A model generated the notes under the pieces. The model did no database searches, was not told where the DNA came from, and saw only the letters and a program-made list of their open reading frames with translations. A program made the position numbers and the translations under genes. From Tubiluchus corallicola (lineage: Eukaryota > Priapulida > Priapulimorpha > Priapulimorphida > Tubiluchidae), in NCBI GenBank assembly GCA_030141605.1, contig JAQGDQ010000488.1, forward strand, positions 72,501 to 98,595: 26,095 bases of DNA, given 5' to 3'. Below, piece by piece: positions 1 to 10,500 of this stretch. The number at the start of each line of letters is the position of its first letter. Position 1 is the stretch's first letter.

Positions 1-876
1 AAGTCACATTTGAACTTTCCTGTGTCTACACTTGACTTACCTAAGTCACATTTGAACTTTTCCGTGTCTATATTTGACTTACCTAAGTCACATTTGAACT
101 TTCCTGTGTCTACACTTGACTTACCTAAGTCACATTTCAACTTTCCCGTGTCTACATTTGACTTACCTAAGTCACATTTGAACTTTCCTGTGTCTACATT
201 TGACTTACCTAAGTCACATTTGAACTTTCCTATGTCTACATTTGACTTACCTAAGTCACATTTGAACTTTCCTGTGTCTACATTTGACTTACCTAAGTCA
301 CACTTGAACTTTCCCGTGTCTATATTTGACTTACCTAAGTCACATTTGAACTTTCCTGTGTCTACACTTGACTTACCTAAGTCACATTTGAACTTTCCTG
401 TGTCTACACTTGACTTACCTAAGTCACATTTGAACTTTCCCGTGTCTACATTTGACTTACCTAAGTCACATTTGAACTTTCCTGTGTCTACATTTGACTT
501 ACCTAAGTCACATTTGAACTTTCCCGTGTCTACATTTGACTTACCTAAGTCACATTTGAACTTTCCTGTGTCTACATTTGACTTACCTAAGTCACATTTG
601 AACTTTCCCATGTCTACATTTGACTTACCTAAGTCACATTTGAACTTTCCCGTGTCTACATTTGACTTACCTAAGTCACACTTGAACTTTCCCGAGTCTA
701 TATTTGACTTACCTAAGTCACATTTGAACTTTCCTGTGTCTACAGTTGACTTACCTAAGTCACATTTGAACTTTCCTGTGTCTACATTTGACTTACCTAA
801 GTCACATTTGAACTTTCCCGTGTCTACATTTGACTTACCTAAGTCACATTTGAACTTTCCTGTGTCTACATTTGAC
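1..876 (+). repeat. 42-bp minisatellite, 20 full units plus a partial, in lin9 intron 8
   Basis: The unit AAGTCACATTTGAACTTTCC + 22 more bases repeats without indels from position 1 (array continues off the window) to 876. Variation is nearly all single substitutions. 42 is a multiple of 3 and the unit has no stop, so an open frame of about 290 codons crosses it, reading a 14-residue repeat with the core DLPKSH; this is most likely non-coding. All 20 full units contain GACTTACCTAAG, which on the minus strand reads TTAG|GTAAGTC. Confidence 0.97.
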
Positions 877-1447
877 GTGTAAAACCATGTGTGCTTGCAA
901 ACCATGGTATATTAAGCAGGATTAAGTTCACTAATATTTCCTGCAATTCTATTGTAAACGCTGTGCAAAATCACTCCATTCAAAATTCAGTATAAAAGTT
1001 CAGCACATCATTAATTTAGCCTATCAACTTTTAACAATTAACTCCTTTAATAATACCAATTATGGTCCCCATTCTTTTGTACGAACAGTAAGTGTGATTT
1101 CAACGCATGATAGAAATAATACGAAAGAAAAGAAAGAGATTATATACAAAAAAAATTAGCACAGAAATGACGTCAAAATAATTTTCTTAAAACCTTCAGG
1201 AAGGCAAATTTGGAATGGATTCATTTTTTATTTTATTTTGATCACATTAGATGCAAGTCTGCATGTTCCATGTGAAACTTACTGATTTGTCCTGTTTACT
1301 CTAATTATATAAAAAATCAGGCCTAAAAATAAAACGTTCTCAAGGTAAATGTGCAAAAATGATCACATCACACATAGTAAATCAATTCCCACCTGTTTAC
1401 GATTTTGAACAATATTAACATTCATTAATAAAACAACATATACGCAC
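877..1447. other. Remainder of lin9 intron 8, no gene
   Basis: AT-rich sequence between the 42-bp minisatellite and exon 8. No coding potential, inverted-repeat element or RNA gene was recognised. Confidence 0.6.
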
Positions 1448-1581
1448 CACAGTTTCATAGTCCTGTACAGTGTGTGTCCCTAGATGCGGACGGTCAAAGG
1501 AAACTCGATAGGTACCGCTCTTCGCATCAACTGCCGCTATCGTGCCAGTGAACAAGCCGTCTTGAGGGCTTCTCAAACGAG
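1448..1581 (-). CDS. lin9: lin9 exon 8 (post-DIRP beta-rich segment)
   Basis: 134 nt; acceptor GTACTTCAG, donor GTG|GTGCGT. After the split Ala codon it reads RLRSPQDGLFTGTI, then GTYRVSFDR, LGTHTV and DYETV. This aligns with the segment directly after DIRP in animal LIN9 (DGLFTG, TYRV-FDR, GTHT, DYEV), probably a small Tudor-like beta barrel (inference). The exon is bracketed by minisatellites: the 46-bp array starts 95 bp upstream and the 42-bp array lies about 570 bp downstream. Later exons are outside the window. Confidence 0.93.
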
Positions 1582-4500
1582 CTGAAGTACAGAAGCCATG
1601 TACAATTGTACATTACAACAAATCACATTATGAAATGTAAATGCAGTTGGCATTAAATTTTCTTATATTAGCAGTTGGCTTGTTTAGTCATCTAATTCTA
1701 TTTTGACAGTAGCCTACTCAATGGCCTGTTTAGTCATCTAATTCTATTCTGACAGTAGCCTATTCAATGGCTTGTTTAGTCATCTAGTTCTATTCTGACA
1801 GTAGCCTATTCAATGGCTTGTTTAGTCATCTAATTCTATTCTGACAGTAGCCTATTCAATGGCCTGTTTAGTCATCTAATTCTATTCTGACAGTAGCCTA
1901 TTCAATGGCTTGTTTAGTCATCTAGTTCTATTTTGACAGTAGCCTATTCAATGGCTTGTTTAGTCATCTAATTCTATTTTGACAGTAGCCTATTCAATGG
2001 CTTGTTTAGTCATCTAATTCTATTCTGACAGTAGCCTATTCAATGGCCTGTTTAGTCATCTAATTCTATTTTGACAGTAGCCTATTCAATGGCTTGTTTA
2101 GTCATCTAATTCTATTCTGACAGTAGCCTATTCAATGGCTTGTTTAGTCATCTAATTCTATTTTGACAGTAGCCTATTCAATGGCTTGTTTAGTCATCTA
2201 ATTCTATTCTGACAGTAGCCTATTCAATGGCTTGTTTAGTCATCTAATTCTATTTTGACAGTAGCCTATTCAATGGCTTGTTTAGTCATCTAATTCTATT
2301 TTGACAGTAGCCTATTCAATGGCCTGTTTAGTCATCTAATTCTATTTTGACAGTAGCCTATTCAATGGCTTGTTTAGTCATCTAATTCTATTCTGACAGT
2401 AGCCTATTCAATGGCTTGTTTAGTCATCTAATTCTATTTTGACAGTAGCCTATTCAATGGCTTGTTTAGTCATCTAATTCTATTTTGACAGTAGCCTATT
2501 CAATGGCTTGTGTCACGGATTCCCGTGATTGAATTCTACTCTACAGCATTGCAAACTAGTTTATTCCGGTTCTATAACCTTTGCAAATTTATCTAGAGTG
2601 ATTCAATTAGGTTAACCTTGAGTTATTCATACGGGCTTCATTCCGAAGCTATAAATTCCTTCGTCACCATTGTACAGGTGAGCATTTGACGGTTGCTTTT
2701 CCTACAAGCAGACGTCAAATGGTCCGCCTAATTCGTTAGGTGAATTTTTTTCCCCCTTTCTTTAATAGTTTTTTTTTGGTTATGTGCTGATATGTATCTA
2801 TAAATAGGTTTACTGCTGTTATAAGAAGTAACTATGTAATTGCGACAAATCTTGTGAATTGAATAAACTTTATTTGGGTGGCCACTCCTTTTTAAACCAA
2901 TGGTTATGCGGTTTTTGTTAAGAGTTAAAATTTAGTCTAAATTATGTTTCAGTAACAGCAAATCATTCTAATTATCAACTCGTAGACTTCAGCGTTATGC
3001 ACCTTTCTCTATAAAAAAAATACACTAGACTATATACACTTCCACGTAATTGTTTAACTAAGAACCAGGCCGACGTCTCTCCCACAAAACTTATGAAAAA
3101 ATGAGCATTTTTCACAGCTTGTTTAGTCATTTAATTCTATTCTGACAGTAGCCTATTCAATGGCCTGTATAGTCATCTAATTCTATTTTGACAGTAGCCT
3201 ATTCAATGGCTTGTTTAGTCATCTAATTCTATTCTGACAGTAGCCTATTCAATGGCCTGTTTAGTCATCTAATGCTATTCTGACAGTAGTCTATTCAATG
3301 GCCTGTTTAATCATCTAATTCTATGCTGACAGTAGCCTATTCAATGGCCTGTTTAGTCATCTAATTCTATTCTGACAGTAGCCTATTCAATGCCTGTTTA
3401 GTCATCTAATTCTATTCTAACAGTAGCCTATTCAATGTTACATTGTTATTAAAAAACACCGGACAGTCTAAACTCTAAACAATGCAGTAGCAATAGCTAC
3501 ATTGTTCAATCTTCTACAAGATTCTAAACTATTTGAGTGAATCAGGTTGCATGAACTAACCAAGTTAGCCTTCAACGGTCGTATTGATAACCCCATCAAA
3601 CACTAATTTGACTCGTGGTGCTTAAGACGTCTTGCACGGTTGGTGCAAGTAGACGGTTGAGCATTAATGGCGCATTCATTCTAGTGTCTTTTCTCCTCAA
3701 CTAACTCGCAAGCTTGTTCAATTAGTGTCGAGAGTTTACAATTTGTTGCAGCAACGCGGCAAAAACAATGGCTGACTTTAACAGCGTTTTTCTCAGGATT
3801 AAGTTTCTCAGTGCATAGCTCACACCTCAACTTCAACGTGGATTATTTCAGCTTAGAAGTAACATAGAGCAATAAACTTGGTATCAAAATGATCCTCATG
3901 AAATGGAGATTCAGGATATGTGAATAACTAGAAAAGCTTAACTGCCGACTCATGGACGATTTTGCTATGCAAGCACACGTACATTCTGAACATACGAATA
4001 AAGTTTTAAATAAAAAAGCGAAGCATTGAGAATTTAACTCTCATAAATAGTTCTGCAATATATATATATACAATTAATTTATCCTTTAAGTTTTGAGTTG
4101 CACTTAATTTTCTCAGTTGAAGCCTAAATTGATCAATAAACACAATGTCAGTACAATAAAGACTCACAACCATAGTTAGCATTCTAACATTTAGTTTTCT
4201 CATTCTTATAATAATAATAATAATAATAATCTTTATTTAATGTCGGCTTTTGGGTCAACAATTAACATTAGCTCAAAGAGCTATTATCGCCGACTGTAAA
4301 TATCAACCTACAACATAACTGAGACTATTATTACCCCACTTTTACCCTAAATCCCACGCACCAGGCAGGGCAACAGCGGGCACCATTTTTAAAGTCTTTG
4401 GCATGACCGGGCCGCTCTATCGAACTCACGACCTCCCAGACCGAAAGCGGACGCGTTACCACAAGGCTAAACCGTCTGGTCGTAAAGCTTATAGGTTTGA

Positions 4501-7500
4501 TGATAATACATTTAATATTTGGATGGTCACAGCAACATTTAGTGGATAAGTTCTAAATGTTTTTTAGATTACCCCTGTTGAATATATACCCAAATTGGAT
4601 TAAAAATTCTCGGTTACCTGTCACTTTCAGGGATGAGAATGAAAAATTGCAAAAAAACTCTGAAACAGGCCGGGAGTTTTGCGGCCGTCTAGGCCCCCAA
4701 TGGGGTTGAGGGGCAAAGCCCCCTTGGAGCCAGCAACAAATTGCAATTTTGTGACCAAAGAGAGCCTCTAAGTGGACTTAAAATATCAATTACCTTGTTT
4801 CATGTATAATTTAAAATACCCAACTATCAAGGATACATGATACTTAATTGTCTCAAAAACACCTAAGTACTGGCTGCTCCTATGCAAAAGTATATAAAAA
4901 CTGTCTGCAATTGACTCAAATAACTCAACACAGTTGATTCTATATTTTTATACATAGAGATCTACACGTGGTTACACTGATGTACGTGATGTAAACAAAG
5001 TGACGGCCTGCCAACTAGCGGTCAGCTTGTGAAATAATGTACTGGGTCCGTAAAAATTTTCTCAACGAATTTACGCGATTTACAAAAATAACACTACTGG
5101 TCTTCCAAAAACTCGGAATTCTGCGTATCCGCGGAAAATTCTCATCCCTGCACTTTAACAAGAGAGCTCATCTTTTGTGTCCAACTCTCTGTATTAGTGA
5201 CCATGTAAACAGATAAAAGATAAAGTAGATTTGATAATTATGAGAAGAAACTACCTGTAACTTTATCTCCAATAGCCAATGGAAGAGGGATATCATTTGG
5301 TAGATCCTTTAAATGCTTAGGATCGATGACGGCTTGTTGCTGTAGCAACCGTATCTTCTGCCTTTTCTGCCGAAGAGCTTCAATCTCCTCGTCGAAGAAT
5401 GCTGGCGAACATCTGGAAAAGTTAAAAGCATCAGTCCAACGTAGTATTCTCGTGTCTACGGTATTCAATTCAGTTCAGTATTTTTTTATTTAACTGGTTT
5501 GTACAACTAAAAATTGCACCTTTGTTCATAACGATAATCACATGATGATGTTATAAAACAGGTACAATCTGTAAATTACACAAATCAGCCATTAGGAAAG
5601 TAAGAACAAGAGCATTAGAGAGTCACCCCGAGACTGCGCAAATACACGGTACAGACAGAAGAATATATACAAAATATTTCACAGTTCAGGCCAAATTTAT
5701 ACTACAAAATCATTTCATGGCAGGAAGACAAACAAACGAGATTAGGAATTCTCAAAAATGTCAACTAGCAGGTTAGGTAGCAAGTTGTAACAAATCAAAT
5801 AGGTACTTTTTAAAGTACCGTATATACTCGCATATAAGCCGAATTTAGAACTATAAAATACAATACTGAAATCAGGGGGTCGGCTTATATGCGCATGAAA
5901 CAAAATGAACACAAGGACAGACACTAATGCCAATTTTCCAGCCACACATTTTCATCGCTATCTGACTCTTTATTTGGTTGTCTATTTAACAGACACTCTA
6001 TAAGTTGAGACAGAGACGATGAGGGTGGTAGTGACAATGATTTTGAAGGTTTCTAATTATTTTTAAGAACACTACGTTAAATTATAAGCAGAAATGTTAT
6101 AATTTTTTGTGAATAAATAGAAAACAAAATATTTTCTTCTTTATTCATATCAAAATGTATAATTTCTTCTATTTCTTCTAGTATGTAACATAAAAGTAAG
6201 CATTTTACATCTTTATAGTAAAAAATTTCTATGAACCAAAAATACCCAATTAACAAAATGTGACAAAAAGGGATCAATTTTGTTGATTGGGTATGGAGTA
6301 AAATTAGACAAGTTGATGGTCGGCTTATATACGGGTTTTTGCAAAAACTGGCCATTTTAAAGCAGTTTTAGGGGGTCGGCTTATATGCGATGTAGGCTTA
6401 TATGCGAGTATATACGGTATATGTGGTACAGTGAGTCCTCGCTTAACGATGCTAATTCGTTCTAGCAAAATGCGACGTTAAGTGAAACGTCGTTAAATGA
6501 AGCCACAACTTCCATACAAAGCAATGTAAAAGAATTGAGATACATTCCAGAAGCAAAAATTGATGCTGCTTAAATCATATAATTTAAGTGTTTTACGAGT
6601 TTTTTCATATTTCTGATGATTAATTTCTTTCTGCTTGCTTGAAACCACCTATACAACTTGCTTACCTAACAAAAAGGGTAGCAGGCAAAATTCCTTCGCA
6701 TAAAGTTTGCTCCCAGGTCTCGCTTGATACGAACGGCTAGCTTTAGCGGTCAGTCGGGAAGCAAAGACGTTTGTACTTATACATCAACTGCAGCGTTTAC
6801 GTGATTAGTGGGTCTTAAGAGCAAAATCATACAATATGTACCGTTTTAAGGCATCAAACAAAGTAAAAAAATTGATGGCAAAATAAAAATTGGCTTTGTG
6901 GAAAGGAAAAAAATCGTCGTTGAAACGTAACGGTACGTCGTTAAGTGAAAAAAGCTCTCAACTGTTGAAAGTTGTTAAAACGAAACATCGCTAAACGGGG
7001 AGTCGTTAAGCGAGGACTTACTGTATATGAAGGATTTCGTAAGCCGTAACTAATATATATGACAAGCAGGATAAGTGTAACTCATTGCCCTATGAGTTGC
7101 TAATAGTTATAAACTCGTTGTACCGGAGTTAACGTAATTGACAAGTAATGACAATATACTATATGTGTTGACCATGGCCCTATATGTGTTGACCATGGCC
7201 CTATATGTGTTGACCATGGCCCTATATGTGTTGACCATGGCCCTTCCAAGAAACTACATCAGAGCTACTGTGTAATCTAAAAATAAATGCCTAACATAAT
7301 ATAGACTCAATATTATAGAAAGAAGTTGATACCATACCTCCTAGGCTTTCCCATTAATCGCCGAATTTTACACCACTCGACACGCGTCAGTCGACGTGCG
7401 GTCAAGTGCGGGAATGACTCCCGCACACACAGGCTGAACTCATTCTCATCCAAGAACAGCACTCTACAAAGTAAAGTAACACTTGTGTCAGCATTTAAGG

Positions 7501-10500
7501 TTTAATACGGTTTCACAAATGGCAAATGGTAATCCTAACTGCATCTCCATTATAACGTTTATAAACTTATTATTATTAGCCTTCAGACGACCTTACTGAA
7601 CACTCATACCTGTCTGGTTGATGAGGATGAGTCATGCCGTAAATGCTAGTGGCACTTAACTTATGCATAACTGCTTTGGACGTAGGCTAGGCTGTCTTCA
7701 CTTTGATATCACATGAATGCTAACCTATTCTTATTTCTTCCATGTGATGTTGTTGCCAATTTCACTAAATTCAATTTTCGATTGCGTTAGAATTTTGAAA
7801 AAAAATTATTATCGAACAACACCAATCTACAGCAAGCCTGACTGGCACTTGGCACTCAGGCATGAATACAGTTGATGCACTAGATTACAGAACGAAACCT
7901 TTTAAGAAATACTCTTATCAACTCTTTATCAACCTCAAGAAAAGCAATTCCATCCTAGTATGGGTCTAATTTCATTTGACGTAACACATAGGACTTTATC
8001 TTTAATCCAACACAGAGTGATTGCAAACATGTTATATACGATGCAACACAGGCTACTGAAGGAATACACAGCTATGCAATTAAAGGAATATCGCTGTAGC
8101 TTTTGTTCAAGAAGAAAATAAGCAACCATGTGTATGTTATATTTTATAATATTTAAAGGACCAAAAGTCTGCAATGAGATTTGTCAATCTGCAAAAAATA
8201 GCAGATCTATTACTAGATTTAAAGAAAATGCTAAAAAAATCAAATTTTAAGTAAGTATCAGTGAGTAATCAAAACTTCTATCAGTATCCATCCTCACAGC
8301 AGTGGCAAAACAGTGGTGTTATCTTAATCAAGTTATCTTAATTTTAACAAATAATAGTCTTTCTATCTTTTATATCATCCCATATGTGAGCTTCATTCAT
8401 TACATCATTCCATTTTAAGCACTAATGTTTTTTTTATCATACGATTCACTTTAAATTTTCAGATTATTTCCATTACTTTTTTTTCTTTCACCGTGTGGGA
8501 CAATCTAGCAAGCCCTGCTTTTTGATTGCCCACAACACATTTACATTCGTATATAGGTGAACAGTGTTTGAGGCTTTTCTTGTGCAGAATTTCCTATTTG
8601 TATTGCGTTCATTGTAGGCTCTTTCACTAGATATTGTACATGAAACTATTGTAAATGTGTAATGTGAAATAAATGACTTATAAATGACTTGTGTTGCAGA
8701 GACAGCCAATGGGATTGCTTAAGCTGTCTTAGATCATAAAATAAAGTCAGCATGATAAATAAGCCTATTAAATTTCTCAAGTATACTTTGAAAACTAGTA
8801 CGTTTTGAATACGAGCAAAACAGCTGCGGGGATTCTAGTTTGCTGGATCTTTTACCTTCAGTGACATCCTATTTGCAGCAATCTCTATTAAAAAACTCAA
8901 TGGAGCCATTTCCAGATCCAACTAATAGGCCTTTAATCATAAGAAATGAAAAAAATGGATATATTATTCGTGTTGGAAGGGAAGACGTTTATAGATCCAA
9001 ATGTTGTTGACCTTTCCCGTGCACTCACTCACTCTCTCTTTCACTCTCTTTGTATCTCACTCACTCTCTCTCTCTCTCTCTCTCTTACTCACTCTCTCCC
9101 CCATCTCTCTCTATCTCTTCGACTTAATTTGTAAGCATGCCCTCACAATCCAGCTCTGAACCAATTGGTAACTGGATGGACGACCAGAGAGAGGTAACCT
9201 ACTTAACTTCGATGCTTAATGTAATTGTTTTTCCCGGGGACAATTATCTGCTTCGATTTCAAGTTGACTTCCACCGGAAATGACGTAGACACAACTCAGT
9301 TTACTACCATTTGAGGAAAACTTTCAAGATTCGTGAAATGTCGCGGATTACAAAGAACTATATCAATTACTCAAATGAATTATATGAAAAAACGTTACTC
9401 GAAAATAACAAAAAATATGAAAAAGATGTCCTTGAAAATGAGCTGGGTTCCGGTTCCTCCACAAGCGTTTCCCCCCAGTAACCTGTTCAGCAAACCACTG
9501 AATACTGAATTCGGTCTTTGGATTGTGCTGAAGTAAACAAAAACACGAAAGTCAAAAATCAAAAATTCGCTCACCGATCGAGGCTGGAGTAAAAAAACTC
9601 GTAGTAAACCCACTTATGAGCTTTTGGTAGTTTGAGGAGGTTTCTCAGCTGCATTCCTAACGTTTGAGCAACGCGTTTCTCCGGCGTGCCGAGCCCGTGA
9701 GTTTTCTGAAAAAAAAGTTAAACCTTTAAACCTCTGACTATCGCATTTATAGACAAGTCTTAATGTATAAGCTGTAACAGTTGTGTAATCTTTGAAGGAA
9801 TAAAACTAATTTATTTACAGCTGACCCTCGTTAAACCGGACCCCGTTAGCCCGGATATCGGATAAGACGGACGTCATACGTGGTAAAGGAAACTGACCGA
9901 TTTCCGTCCGAGCCGGAGCACTAAACACAACACGGCCTACCAACTGTACAATAATTTCTTTATCCTCACAGGTTAACTATTTTAAAGTAATATACAGTAT
10001 AGTATATAGTGCAATGTATATAGGCCGTATTAAGGTGATTATTCCTGTATAATATAGACCATATATAGGCATATCGGATAAATCGAACAATCTGCTAAAC
10101 CGGACCCCCCCCCCAATTAGTCCGGTTTAACGAGGGTTGAATGTATTTATTTTGTTTTTTATTACAGCTCATACACATTGTCTTTAAACCACAAAAAATA
10201 CAATTACTAAAAAAATCTAATTATAAAACATAAAATTACAATTTACAAAAATTAAAAAGAGAAAGCAGTTAAAGCATCTACATAAGCATGTTGATTGTTG
10301 TTGTTGGCATCCTTCTGTCTCGGAAGACAATGGAATGTGCGCCACGAGAGTCAGTTATTGATCACATTGATGGAGCTGCAGCATCGACTGTGGCTGAGCA
10401 GTGCGATCCTTGAACGTCTCCAGGGTGCACGCCTGGGCAAGGTGTATGGAGATCCTGAGTTGCCCAGACAACAGGAACCCCCTCTCTTCCTCCCTGGTGT

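Noticed and set aside
10-882. 290-codon open frame through the 42-bp array (14-residue repeat protein)
   Set aside because: Open only because 42 is divisible by 3 and the unit has no stop. Replacement changes (V/M/E, T/I, L/F/V) are at least as frequent as silent ones, and it is antisense within lin9 intron 8.
1-3436. CRISPR-like arrays from regular repeats
   Set aside because: The 42-, 46- and 28-bp arrays are contiguous tandem repeats without unique spacers, in a eukaryotic genome with no cas genes.
5413-5468. N-terminal extension of the exon 7 frame (MNTVDTR...)
   Set aside because: Lies upstream of a good CTTTTCCAG acceptor; exon 6 joins precisely at that acceptor to give GKPRRCSPAFF.
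9136-9215. A third 5S-like fragment (GGTAACTGGATGGACGACC, and TTAACTTCGATGCTTAA on the other strand)
   Set aside because: Similarity is short and the two matching parts point in opposite directions; not above chance by eye.
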